From assembly GCA_027604705.1 (NCBI GenBank), contig JADHYV010000010.1:452007-516006 (forward strand): a DNA stretch of 64,000 nucleotides, read 5' to 3'. This document shows, piece after piece, positions 22,985 through 36,333 of the stretch (the first letter of the stretch is position 1; every line of letters begins with the position of its first letter). The stretch is from Allomyces arbusculus. Its lineage: Eukaryota > Blastocladiomycota > Blastocladiomycetes > Blastocladiales > Blastocladiaceae. The notes beneath the pieces were generated by a model, which worked only from the letters and a program-made list of their open reading frames with translations, was not told the DNA's origin and searched no databases. Made by a program: the position numbers and the translations under genes.

Positions 22985-25206
22985 TCAGTTTAGAGTGTGG
23001 CCCAACCACAAAAGACAGCCATAGGCTAGAGACGCGGCCATGAGAGCATACGCGCTTCCTGCAGCTTGTCCAGAACGGCCCTTGTGCTGCTTGTCCTGGT
23101 CAATCGTGTGGTCAATGAGCGTGCGTTGACGGTCCACCGCCACAAGAAGCTGGCGCATGTACATTGCGGCAAAATCGAGCACTTCCGACTGCGTGTCGCG
23201 CAGATCCCAAAAACGGCGGTCAATTAAGCCGGCCTCGTGCCGCTCAATCGTCTCCTGCATCCACAGCGCAAAAGGATTTTGCTTGGTGCACTCCTTGATG
23301 GTCGACAAGAAGTCATACCGAGTTGCTGTGTCAAGATGGTCGAGCACCCGATCGTCCAGGTCTGAGCCACAACCCGCCGCCAAGACAATCGCACACCATT
23401 CAGCCAGCATCGGAACAGATCCTGCGTGTCGAGCAAGCGCTCACGCGGCAGCTGCAAAGCAAGAAAGTGGGACAGTGCGCCCACAACGACATCTCTCCCA
23501 TGCACGACAAACGTGAAGTGCGGATTCGCAAACAGTTGGCTGAGCTTGGCAAGCACCGACATACTCGCCCTCTGCCACGCGAGCCAAGCCCCAGACGCGA
23601 ACAATGGTTTTCACTGGCTGGTTTGGGTCAATTAATGCAAGAAGAATGACATCTATCGCGGTGATGGAGCCAGCTGCAAAATGACCCTCAAAGCCCACAT
23701 CAATTCGAGCAACTTGGTAAGAAGTGAGCGGAACTGTGATGAGCAGTGCGTTGGCCACTGTTGAGATGACATAGACCGAGGAGCAACTGTTCAAATGATC
23801 GGGTTTCAACGAGTAAGGAATGATGCGCTGGGTGGACCAGCCATAGTTTGAGGTCACAATGGGAGACGTCGAGGGTGAGGGGTTTTGGTCACGCTGTGTC
23901 TTTGGCGAAGCTGGGATCACAACGCTCTCCTTCTGAGCCAGCAGCGCGTTTCCTCCAGAGAAACCAATGCCTGGGCATTGAGGTCCCAGGAGACGACTTG
24001 GGAGCGCAATAACGCGCAATTCGCCATGAACGTCCAGGCGGAGAAACGACTGGTACGCTGCGACCAGCATGCCCACGTCCAAGATCCCACCCGTCTCGTC
24101 CTGATGCTGCGCCAAAACACGAGCTACGACCGATGACTTGACTCGGCCAAGACGATTCTCGTTGTGAGCAAGAATGAGCCGAAGAGTGTGGCGACGCTGC
24201 TGAATTGCCAAGTCAGACGGGAGTATCGAGTAATCAAGCGACAGGAGCCACAGCGCGCGCGTCTGGGCCACACAAATCGAACGTGCGATGGAAACTCAAC
24301 TGCAAGTTCCTGGAGCGTCGTCAATTTCGCCATCAGATCGGGAAACTTGAACGCAATGGGAGCAAGATCGGCAAGTGGAGCCTCACCACTGGGGCGCTAC
24401 TGCAGAAAAACAAAAAGTTGCACGCAAACAAGCGCCAAAGTATGGGAGACCCGCGTCACGCGCAGAACCAGGACAGACGCTCGATGAATCTGGGTCAGCA
24501 CAAATAACACCCCTGGGTTCGAGTATGCGAGCTGGCGGCATCACCGCGCCCGAGCTGTCGGTTTCCCAGGTGTTAGAGAGTGGCTCATGCAAAGGTGCAT
24601 CGTGCGTCAGCAACTTGATCGACGAGTCCTGAACTGGAGCAGTCAAAATGGGCAACGAAGCTTCAGACACGAGAAACGGCGCCAGGTCGCTGACAGCCAT
24701 TGCATCGAAAAGTTTGGGCGGTGCGCCAATCAATCCCATGGTCCCATCGAGACACAGTTCCTAAAAGTCTGTATATGCCCGCGCAAGCGTCTCGACGCCG
24801 CTATGTCGCCAATCGTATTTGCATGCTGCGCAAAAACGGCGTCCACTATCTCGGCGGCCAAATTTCCAGTCTTGTTCCGGTTGCAGGTAAATAAGAGAGG
24901 CAGGGCGCAGCGACGAGCATCAATCGCGCGGCCGCTGAGCGGTGCCAGGTCTCCTGGATGCGTAATGAGCACCAGCGCGTCCGAAATTACATTATACGGG
25001 AGGTGATCGGGAAACTCGATGGCGAGATGACGGATCCCGCCCAGGCCAGCGAGAACCGAGGCGTGATCAGCGTCGAGCTGCGCTGAAAGAGCGTCAATAG
25101 GCGCGAGCTCCATGTGCTGGGTCGCCAAGATGTCGCACGCCGCGGTCAGGCACGCGTCGTACGCAGGGACCGACGCGTCCTGTGCTGGCAGGCCAGAAAG
25201 GACTGT
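22985..25206 (-). pseudogene. Array paralogue C, decayed and truncated
   Basis: Third member of the array, broken. Homology to A and B runs in order across several frames: first module (25206-24730), second module (24440-23990), exonuclease-like domain (23830-23040, with DVGFEG, FVVHGRD, LLDTQDLF and LDFAAMYM). Disablements seen: no usable start (an in-frame TAA at 25207-25209 precedes the homology), a frameshift near 24800, an in-frame TAG in the AYTDF segment near 24763, further shifts near 24400-24250 and near 23550, and one near 23400. Homology stops after the exonuclease-like domain; the P-loop domain is missing. An unusual intron could explain one break, but not this many. Confidence 0.8.
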
Positions 25207-25637
25207 TTAGGTCATCGGCGCTGAACTTGCTGGTGAAGGTGATGGCCGGTGGAGAAGCTTGCGACCCTTGGACTTGATTTTTCGAGCATGATTTTGACCC
25301 ATCTCGACAGTGAGCGATCGCGATGTGCGCCGACGCTTCGCGGTGCGCGTGAGTTCGTTGGTCCTCAGTACGTGGCCCTGCTTAAACGAGTCTGACGTGG
25401 TTGAGCACAGCGCTGTGGCACAGCCCTGTGCATGTCTATCATGTGAGCGCAGTATGCCTCGTTGCCAGGCCGACCATTCCGTTGCCATGGCCTCCACGCA
25501 ACCCAAGTCCATCGCCAGATTCGTTCGTCGTCGACGTCCTCGTCAGCCGTCCAGTCTGCCGCGCGAGCTCGCTGCATTCTCTGCTCAACGCCCCGTCGAG
25601 CTCGTCCAGCGCTTCTCCACCGCTTCCTGCCGCCGCC
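25207..25637. other. Intergenic: array end and RNA1 promoter region
   Basis: A 431-nt stretch upstream of RNA1. A minus-strand frame (25207-25512, ending in PSPSPASSAPMT) is in phase with pseudogene C and is separated from it only by the TAA, so it may be its former N terminus. Confidence 0.4.
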
Positions 25638-26830
25638 ATGTCGACCATTTTCCGCATTCCCGGCCAAGGCCTCAAGTTCGACACGGCCAAGGACGTCGAG
25701 GTGCACGCTGCCAAGCTGCAGGGCATGACCAACGTCACTGAAGTGCACCTGTCGGGCCACACGTTTGGTATCGAGGCGGCCAAGGCCATTGGTGCCGCGC
25801 TCGTCGGCAAGAAGGACCTCAAGGTAAATTCCTGCCGCCGTCGACGTGTATCGAATTTCGGCCCCGTGCCTTGCTGACACCACCGTCCCAGATTTGCAAT
25901 TTCTCCGACATGTTCACGGGCCGCCTCAAGTCCGAGATCCCGGCCTGCCTGACGGCGCTCACCGAGCCGCTGATCCCGCTCGCCGTGCACACGCTCGACC
26001 TGTCGGACAACGCCTTTGGTCCGGCGGGCGCGTTCCCAATCGTGCCGTTCCTGTCGCAGACCACCTCGCTGCACACGCTGCGGCTCAACAACAACGGGCT
26101 CGGCCAGGGCGGGCAGGCCGTGGCCGACGCACTCGCCGCGCAGGCTGCCGCACACAAGGCCGCGGGTCGCGCGTCGCCGCTGCGCGTGTTTGTTGCGGGC
26201 CGCAACCGGCTCGAGAACGGGTCGATGCCGAAACTTGCCGCGGCGTTTGCCGCACACGGCAACGTCGAGCACGTGCAGATTCCGCAGAACGGGATTCGGC
26301 CCGAGGGGATTGCCGAGTTGGTCGCGGGGTTAAAGTCGTGCAAGGGGCTCAAGGTGCTCGATGTCCAGGATAACACGCTCACCAAGGCCGGTGCCGCCGC
26401 CGTTGCCGAGGCATTGCCGTCGTGGCCGCACCTGCGCAAGCTGCACCTCGGCGACTGCCTGCTGACGGCCAAGGGCGCCGCAACGCTGTTCAAGGCGATG
26501 CGCGCGGCCAAGGTGGATTCGATTGAGGAACTGCATCTCGGGTTCAATGAGATTAACGCCAAGGGCGCGTCGCTGCTTGGTGACTGGTTGCGCGCATTTG
26601 GCGGGAAGGTCACGCTGCTCGAGCTCAACGGTAACTGCTTTGAGGCCGAGAGCGACGAGGTTGAGCGGATCAAGTCGATTCTCGAGGGGTTCGGCCACGA
26701 GGACGCGCTCGATGAACTCGACGAGATGGAGGAGCTCTCTGAGGACGAGGCTGACGAGGATGAGGAGGAGGAGGATGAGGAGGCCGACGAGCTGACGGCC
26801 AAGATCGAGTCGCTGAAGATCAAGGACTGA
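25638..26830 (+). CDS. RNA1: Ran GTPase-activating protein (RanGAP/Rna1)
   Basis: Cytosolic activator of GTP hydrolysis by Ran, setting the Ran-GTP gradient for nuclear transport. Exons 25638-25823 and 25892-26830 (68-nt intron, phase 0) give 374 aa; fission yeast Rna1 is 386 aa. It is built of RanGAP-type leucine-rich repeats. The first repeat ends in FSDMFTGRLKSEIP, which carries the catalytic arginine finger (Arg73 here, Arg74 in S. pombe). The conserved LRLNNNGLG supplies the Asn that positions it. The C terminus is the usual acidic tail (Asp/Glu run ~residues 345-362). There is no SUMO-binding C-terminal domain of the animal type, as expected for fungi. Confidence 0.96.
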
Positions 26831-27315
26831 ACGTCAGTTGTTTTGTCGTTTTCTTGTCTAACTCCTTGCAGCTCGTTTTGCCAGTTGTCTCCCCCCCCCC
26901 CCCCCTCGCCTCGCTACACTATTCCACCCCTCCCTCGCCGTGTAATTTTTGATCGCGTAATGAAATGCTGAGGTGCTAGGTTTTTTTGCTTTCCGTTCCG
27001 CTGTTGCTCTCGAGCTAGAGGCTGGTCGCAAGAGTGGACCAACAGTGTTTCTTTACCATTATGAGCACCAAAAGGCGGAACGAGGCCCAGTCCCAAACAG
27101 GAGAGGAGGGAGAAGGCGAAGGGCGGACTAGTTTGTACAATTTTGGGGAGATCGGGGAACTGGCGGTGTGAAGAGAGGGGAAGCGATTGGACTTGATAGT
27201 TTCCCGAATGGATGGTTGGTGATTTGGGGGACGTCCAGTCCCGAGGAGCGGGAGAGGAAGAGACGAGGAAGAGAAAAGAACTGTTCAAAAACGACAGATA
27301 TCTTTCGGACCCAAC
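26831..27315. other. Convergent intergenic region with poly-C tract
   Basis: The 3' flanks of RNA1 (plus) and LPD1 (minus). It contains a 15-nt C run at 26891-26905. No gene is seen. Confidence 0.6.
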
Positions 27316-29161
<1,846 letters not shown>

Positions 29162-29690
29162 TGCGGCAAGCTGTGGTCCAAGAGTCGAGGAGGGGCTGCG
29201 ATGCAAGGAGAATGGAGCTGCGGGCAGCTGGCCAAGAACAGGCACGGCGGCCGACAGGACCAACGCACAGCTGCAGGTCAACGCACGGTGTGGGGGCGAT
29301 CCGATGACTTGACGACAGGTTTGGCGGTCAAACTGAAGCAACCTGGGGCCGATAACCTAACCTCATCGCTCTGGCCTCCGGTAATTTCCGAACAAGGTCG
29401 GGTCAGGTCGGGTCTTCGCCTTGCACGACACGACGCGACCGACGCGAGGCGACGCGAAAGTGGTGATGCCTTTGGTCGACGGACTAATGGCTGAGAGTGA
29501 CGACCGGCGTGGCAATAGTAGCGTCACGCAGTGACACGTCTGTCTTGTGTGCCTAGAAGTATTGCTGATATATAAACCCCTGCGCGACCAGCACGAGCCA
29601 GCCCAATAAAAACGCGCGCAACATATCCTCTGTCCTTCTCCACCCCCTCTCCACCCCCTCTGGCGCGGGTCAGGCACCGCGCGAGTTCGT
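29162..29690. other. Intergenic: LPD1 promoter and 3' flank of hydrolase gene
   Basis: A 529-nt stretch between two minus-strand genes. Open frames here continue from LPD1 5' sequence but show no domain. No gene is seen. Confidence 0.5.
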
Positions 29691-31812
29691 CTACTTGAAC
29701 GTCCGCCGCACACCGAGCAGCACCAGAAGCAACACAAGCACGCGCCGCGACTGCATGACATTCTGCATAATCCACTGCACGAGCGCGCGGAGTGTCGCTG
29801 CCCGCGCGCCGGGCGCCTTGAGCCACCCGGGCAGACCACGACGCGCGACGGTACCGGCAGCGGTGGCAGCAGCGTCCGCGTCAGCGGCAGGGAGCGCGCG
29901 TGATACCGGCGGTTCAGTAGTCGGGGCTGGTGCAGTCGTCGGAGCAGGCGCAGCCGCGGTCGGAGCAGGTGTGGAGGTCGCGGCCGCCGGTTCGGCGCGT
30001 GGCACGGGCGACGTCGACACAGAGGCCTCCGACACTTGCACAGCGCTGTCGCGGCCCGACACGCCGGGCTTGGCGGGTGCAGCAATAGCGGCCGACGCGT
30101 CCGACGTGGTGCCCTCATCCACGTCCGTCTCGAAATCCGACGCGTCGGTCGCAGCCGGGTCCGGCACGGGGACAATCGCTTCGGCCTAATACGCGTTTTG
30201 GTCAGCGACTGAGCTATGAGAGAGTAATAAAGGTGGAGAGTATGTACCTCGAGGACGGCCGACAGGTACTGGCCGTAGATGGCCGTGCACCACCGTTCCG
30301 GCTTGATCCACCCCGTATAGTGGCCAATGTGCCCGCCCGTGCGCGTCGTGCCAATCATGACCCACGGGTTCTCGTCGGCCGCGCGGAACGGAATCGCCTC
30401 GAGCGGCGAGATCGGGTCGTCGAGGGCGTTGAAGCAGAGCAGCGGCACGCGTACTAGGAATCAATGCCAGTTAGCACACCATCCCAACATACCACTAACA
30501 ATATGACCCCACAACGCACCCTTGGAAATATAATTGCATGAGCTCGCATCGGCATAGTAGTCTTCGACCGTCATGTACCCAAACACAATACGCGTCACCC
30601 GATCGTCAAACTCCCAAATATGCTTCGAGTTCATGATGCGGCCGTGGTGAATCTTGGGGTGCCGGCGAATAACGTGTGCGTGCTTCAAGTAGGCCTTTTT
30701 CAAGTTGCTGGCCAACGCGCGCGAGTAGACGCGGTGCAACCGCGTCTGCAAGAGCCGCTTGTTCGACATGACAAAGTCGAAGGGGTTGCACACCGAGACA
30801 GCGCCGACAAACGGCGCCTTCTTGCCTTCTTCACCAAGGTACTTGACGAGAATGTTCGACCCGAGGGAGAAGCCAATCGCTGCCATCTTGGCATGCGGCA
30901 AGCATTTTTGCAAATGCTTCATGGCGAACCGGAAATCGTCCGTGTAGGCACCATTGTAGAGCTGGGGCGTCTTCAGGTCCGACTCGGCACCTAGTGGAAT
31001 GCAGGGATGAGGGGTCAGGGGATGCGGTCCGCATCGGCACGGAGCATACGGAGGAGTAAAATGAAGAACATACACCCGCGCGCGTTGACGACAATGCAAC
31101 GGTAACCATACGGCGGCGACGCGAGAAACGAGACCAAGTCCTGGACATAGTTTTCATTGGATCCTACAAATCGTCGAGCGTAAGTCAGTCGGCGTCCATT
31201 TTTCAAAGAGTCGGCGCGGACATGTCCACCGCACGGCGTACACCAAACCGTACCCCCCGTCAACCCGTGCAGAATCACGACCGTCGGCGTCGTCGAGCGG
31301 TACGGCACGCCGCCCTTGGGCCGCGACCAATCGATCGCAATCTCCCCTCCGTCGGGCATCGTCAAGAAGTCGCGGTCGTACTCGGCGCGGCCATTGAGCC
31401 GACCGAGCGCCGCATGGATCGTCTGCAAGTGCGCGTTGAACAGATAGGGTGTCGCGCGGAACGGATTGCGCCAGGCCGGGCACGTCAGGCGCAAATACTC
31501 GCGCCACGACCAGACGGAGCCGGGCGCGTCGCTGTCGTTGACTCGCGCAGCAGGCGAGGGCGATGCGGGTGTCGACGGGTCCCGGCGGCCGCGACGGCCA
31601 GTAGCGACGCGCAGGTCGCCAACAGAATGCAGGACAAACGGATCTGGGGTCATGGCCGTGCGCACCATGGCGTAGAGGACATAGGCGACGCCGAGCGCAA
31701 TCGTGCCGAGCACGACGGGCTTGGCATAGTCCCAAATGGTGATGGCTGGGTCGACAAGAGCGGCAAACGCCGCCCAGACGAGAGCGAGCGCTTGGTCCAT
31801 GGCAGGATGCAT
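29691..31812 (-). CDS. Alpha/beta hydrolase, YheT/ABHD1-3 (EHT1/EEB1) family, with C-terminal extension
   Basis: Membrane-linked serine hydrolase; relatives are lipid acyl hydrolases or ethanol O-acyltransferases. Exons 31254-31812, 31074-31163, 30520-30990, 30248-30453 and 29691-30185 give about 606 aa. The start may be 31812 or 31800 (better context). An N-terminal hydrophobic segment (~residues 25-50) is followed by NAHLQTI and the oxyanion-region motif VILHGLTGGSNE. The nucleophile elbow is GFSLGSN, the acid lies in NALDDPIS, and the histidine in GGHIGHYTG, so the triad is complete. Beyond the fold there is an extra ~165-residue Ala/Pro/Thr-rich tail ending in a hydrophobic stretch (VLVLLLVLLGV). 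That suggests a tail anchor and is unusual for the family. Confidence 0.9.
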
Positions 31813-32019
31813 GTCGTCGTTGGTTGCAGGCACACCCACGGGCTACAGCTCGTCGAAATGGAGACTTGTCGTGTCGGCAGGGATGATTGTGCTGCAGCGG
31901 TTGGATTCAAGTCGGCCGTCGGCAGTTGGCGGCAGGGATAGCGGAGCGAATCTCGGTCTTGTCGTGCCCGTCGGCCCAGCGTGCACGCGGTCCCGCGTCG
32001 CGAAGCGGATTGCTGCTGG

Positions 32020-32058
<39 letters not shown>

Positions 32059-32480
32059 CAGGAGTCGAGAGGAGGAGCGCAGTCCTTGTCGGCCATGGCC
32101 GCGGCACCTGGCCGACGATGCAAGCCTGGGGACTGGGGCGGATGTGCCGGAAGCTTTGATCCGGCTGCTGCAGCTGCTGCAACTGGTTGTTTTTAGTCGA
32201 CCAAGGAGAGTGAACTTGTGAAGCAAGGAAAATGATGCCATGCAAGCGTGCGCTCCACAAATCACATTTCGAGGAGGCGCTCGTCGGCCCTCGTTTCGAT
32301 CCCCGCTGCGGCCATTTTGCATCTCCGCCCTCCAACTGCTCGGTCAACCATTCCCAGAACAACGCTGGCAGCAACGCGCAACAACAACTCGCGGCAAAGC
32401 GCTCAGATCAGTCTCCGTACTGCGATCCGTGACTCCGACCTCTTTCCCGGGCACCCTACACGCACCAGCCGGCCGCAAAC
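31813..32480. other. Divergent intergenic region with CTG repeat
   Basis: The minus-strand hydrolase and the plus-strand coiled-coil gene diverge from this 668-nt region. It contains a CTG/CAG tract at 32024-32053. Frames here are repeat-driven and not convincing. Confidence 0.5.
32024..32053. repeat. CTG/CAG trinucleotide repeat
   Basis: About nine near-perfect CTG units in the 5' flank of both neighbouring genes; apparently non-coding. Confidence 0.9.
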
Positions 32481-33342
32481 ATGTCCTCCAAGTCGGCTGC
32501 CAAGAAACCGGCTTCGGCTAAGGGCACCAAGGGCAAGAAAGCCGACGATGGCAAATGTCAGTGCCCGCTGTTGCCCTGACCAGTGCCCGGACGAGTTTGT
32601 CGTGACCTTAATCCCTCATCTGCGCGTGCGCTTTACCGACAGAACAGCCAAGGAAAAGACGATCGTCGAGGACCTGACGCTCAAGCTCGCGGCGGCAACC
32701 ACTGAAATCGAGGGCCTACGTCGCGAGCTCGCGCACCGCGACGAGGTCATTCAGCGACTCAAGGAGAAGAACGACCAGTTTCGCACTGCCGTGGCCAATC
32801 TCGACGCGCAGCTCGCTGAAAAGCACCAAGACCGGATGGACCTGGCCGCCGACGCTAACCTCGAGTACCGCAAGCTCGAGACCGACATGAAGCACAAGAT
32901 TGCGCAGCTCGAGGCGCAGCTGCACGATGTGCGCGCGCATTACGGTATGTTGTCGCTGCTCGCTGGAGATGGCTTGGTCGGTGCCCATACTCAGTCGTCC
33001 GCACTCGCCGCTCAACGTAGAAGCGACCACGGCGCAAATGGCCAAGGCCGAGGCCGAGGCACGGCGCACCATTGAGACTAAGGACGCGATCATCGAAGAG
33101 CAGAGCACGCGCATCTCGTGCATGGCCACCGAGTTTGAATCGATGCTCAATGTGCGTGCCGACTCGTGCCGCACTGTTCTCACTTGCCACGGATGCGCTC
33201 ACTCGCTCGTCTTGGAACACAGGAAACCATGGAAAAGGTGTCGCGCAAGATCCAAGCCGCGGCCGACCAGTGGCAGGGCGAGCTGGCGCTTTCACCCGAC
33301 AACCAGCGGCGTCTGCAAGAGTTTACGGCGAGCACGGGTTGA
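32481..33342 (+). CDS. Coiled-coil protein, DRC12/CCDC153-like (flagellar)
   Basis: Probable axonemal coiled-coil protein. Exons 32481-32556, 32648-32944, 33021-33151 and 33223-33342 give 207 aa (introns 91, 76 and 71 nt). The first splice must use the second of two nearby AG acceptors; the first would make a stop. The N terminus is Lys-rich (KSAAKKPASAKGTKGKK), common in axonemal proteins. Residues ~28-165 are a continuous heptad coiled coil, and the conserved end EFESMLNETMEKV followed by KIQAAADQW resembles DRC12/CCDC153, a subunit of the nexin-dynein regulatory complex. Coiled coils mislead, so the name is tentative; the exon structure is firmer. Confidence 0.6.
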
Positions 33343-33704
33343 TTCTTGGTGGAGTAGGGGATGGGACGTTGCGGACTGAAGTGGACTGTTTTCATTTGAA
33401 TCAGACTTGTTCATCACAGGCACAGGATGACAACACTGATCAGCAGCGTTTGCTCAGCATTGCGGAGCTGACGGCGCACACATCCGGAAGCCACCCCCGC
33501 CAACGCCAACACTTGTTGGCCACAACACGCTTCCCGCTATTTCTCTCTTCCACCCTCGACCTCGCTCTTGTTGCTCCATTCCGTTCTTGCACCTCTTGGA
33601 CCAAGCCAACCAGCAGAACCACGTACGCACGCGCGTGCGAGCGTGAGCACCGGATCCGACCCCGCCGTCAGGTTGATCATTCACTTCGCCGCGCGATCGA
33701 CACC
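33343..33704. other. Intergenic between coiled-coil and EEP genes
   Basis: A 362-nt stretch carrying the 3' UTR of the coiled-coil gene and the promoter of the next gene. No gene is seen. Confidence 0.5.
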
Positions 33705-35346
33705 ATGCAACCATCTCCGCGCGCCGCCACCACGGCGTCGAGGAGCCACCCGGCATCGCGGTCGACCTCGCCGCACACGTACCAGGCCAGCAACTCGCCG
33801 TCCCCGCCGCGGCGCAAGTCGGTCTCGTCAACATCAGCCGCATCGTCGCGCCGCAACTCAGTGCACGACGACGACGAACCGGGGTTGCCGTTCGAGCTGC
33901 TCATCTACGACTACCGCCCTGGCGTCCCGCCCGTCGTTCCATTGCGCCCACCGGGGTCGCGCGGCGGGACTGCGCCGCCATCGCCACGACTTGCTGCGGG
34001 TTTACCGCTCGTGACCTCGCCGAGATCAACGACGCCGCCGCCACGGCCGGTGAGCGCCGTGAAGATTGTGCAGTGGAACATTGAGCGCGGGTACCAGCTC
34101 GATAAAGTGATTGACGTCCTGGTGCGCGTGCAGCCGGACATCGTGTGCTTGCAGGAATTGGTGCGTGCGCTCGTTCTTGAAGCGGTGGTGGCCGATCATG
34201 GCGACTCACGAACGTCCCGTTGACGGTTCAACAGGATATCGGCTGTGCACGGTCCAACTTTCGCAACTGCGCGCAAGAGCTCGCGCAGGCGCTGCGCATG
34301 AAATGCGCGTTCGCTGCCGAGTTTGTGGAACTCGCGTCGTCGGTCCGGTCGGCGCGCGACTCGGGTGGCGGTGTGCATGGGAACGCCATTCTCTCGCGGT
34401 GGGATTTTGCCGCCGACGTCATGGTGCACAAGTACCAGGTGTTTGACTGGGAGCGCGACGGGATGGGGCTGCGCGAACCGCGGCGTGGTGGGCGGTGTAC
34501 CGTGGTCGGCGAAGTGCAGGTGCCCGGGTGGACGGCGCCGCTCGTTGTTTACAGCGTGCATTTGGAAATCTTTTGTGGGATGCTCGGCCGGGTCGCGCAG
34601 TTTAGCGAGATTCTGGCACACGCGAGCGCGACCAAAAAGTCGCATCCGTTCCAGGTGATTGGTGGCGATTTGAACACGATGGTTCGTGCGATTTCTTCAT
34701 TGTTGTGTGCGGAAAGACGGGCCGAAAGCTGACAGCTTTCGCTGCCCATCATTACCAGGCGCACGGCATTGCACGGCTCTCGCCCAAGTACTGCCAAGAC
34801 AAGATGCGCTGGAAGTCGCTCGGGTCGACCGAAGCCGAATGGTTCACGCAGCACGTGTTGGCCCAACCGCCCACGGTCCCGTTCAACCCGGCGCTCCTAT
34901 CGCTCAACCTCCCGCCAGACGTGCTCTCGACGGCGCTCAACTGCGGTTTTTTTGACCCATTCGATCCGGTGCACGACGTCACGCTCAGCAGCTACGGCGG
35001 CTACTTTCAGGGCAAGCTCGACTGGACGCTGTGCATGGGGCTCGACGTGGCCGACCAAGGTATGGCCAACCTCGCCTACGACGCGTCCGACCACCGGCTC
35101 TTGCACGTTACGGTGCGCCCGGACCTGGAAGAGCGCCGGTATCATGCGCTGCTCGATGAATGGGCGGCGACGGATGGGGAGGGCGTGCGTCGCCGCAGGA
35201 AACAGAATGGGAGGAGAGCGTGGTGGCTGTCGTGGAGCGTGCGGGTCGCGGCGACGGCGAGTGTTGTTGCCGCCGCGTCGGTCGCGTGGGTGCACCGAGC
35301 TCGTGTCGTTGGGGCTGTACGTTCTATTACGGCTGCAGCAGGATAA
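33705..35346 (+). CDS. Endonuclease/exonuclease/phosphatase-fold protein
   Basis: Metal-dependent phosphodiesterase or phosphatase fold (EEP superfamily); the substrate is not evident. Exons 33705-34160, 34235-34681 and 34759-35346 give 496 aa (introns 74 and 77 nt, all phase 0). A Ser/Pro/Arg-rich disordered leader (~120 residues) precedes the fold. Expected residues are present: IVQWNIERG (Asn), IVCLQELD (Glu), YSVHLEIFCG, GGDLNTM (Asp/Asn), LDWTLC and ASDHRLL (Asp-His). DIGCARSN and AAEFVEL follow the pattern of fungal EEP proteins of unknown role. The C terminus has an Ala/Val-rich hydrophobic segment (~residues 455-490) that may anchor it to a membrane. Confidence 0.85.
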
Positions 35347-36333
35347 GGGGATGATGATAGAGCAATTGTCATATTTACAAGAGCCCTTTCAACTGGACCC
35401 GCACAGTGGCCGATCGAGTGTCGGCTCGTCGTCACGGGGAGGATTTGCGCGGCTCAACGATGCCAGTATACATAGAGCATTAATATGCAATCTGGTCAAT
35501 GCTGGCAAGCTGGCATCAAACGAGTTGGACCATGTCTCCTGACGGGCTTGAGCATCTGTCCAATCAGCATGCGAGTGTATTACCCAGGCATGCTACTCTC
35601 TGCTTTATCAAACATGAGTTGTGAAAGATCGTGCGATGGCCATAGTCGCAAGTCGCCCCGATCCCCGATCTTGGTTGGAAAGCAGGTTGCTGGTGGCATG
35701 CGTCAGGCGTGAGCGTGAGGTAGACTTGCTTCGCGATTCATGCGCGCTGTACATCGTTGTCGAGGCAGACAAGGTCGAGGACGCGGTGGCATTGACCACT
35801 GATTTAATTGACATCGCCTCCTTTCGGGGCAAGAGTTGACGGACGCCGTATGACTTGGACGTGAAATCAGCCCCATTGGAATTTCAAGGCAAGAAGAACA
35901 ACCAACCCATACGGTTCTGGAACCATGAGGATTATCCGAGCACATAGAATATTTGCTTATACTCTGGGGGCCACTTGCTCAAGGCTCTCATGTCTCTGGC
36001 GATTCCAGCGGCAAGAGCAACAACGTCATCATGATGGAGATGCGAATATGCAGGGAGACATGAGTTTGTGTGAATCAAATGGCTGTTAAAAATATCAGTC
36101 ACAACCTCAACAGTTTCTCCTTTTCCTCGCCCTCGACAACATTCAAGTCTTGAAGGATGTTCGGCACTCATCGCCATCGATGGCCTGTGTGCCACGATTT
36201 GGCGTGTTCCCTGGTTGGCACATTGTTTCCGACTTGCTCTCTCTCCCAACGAGACCCTGACGCGGAATGACTTGCGCCTTCACATGCCTGTCCAGCTGCG
36301 CTGGGAGGTGTTTGTCGATTCACACATCTCGAA
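35347..36333. other. Intergenic region, no gene seen
   Basis: About 990 nt of more AT-rich sequence. Short frames on both strands lack domains, composition or splice structure that would support a gene. Confidence 0.5.

Noticed and set aside
25207-25209. Stop codon read-through or recoding joining the upstream frame to pseudogene C
   Set aside because: Several more frameshifts and stops follow downstream and a whole domain is missing, so pseudogene decay explains it better.
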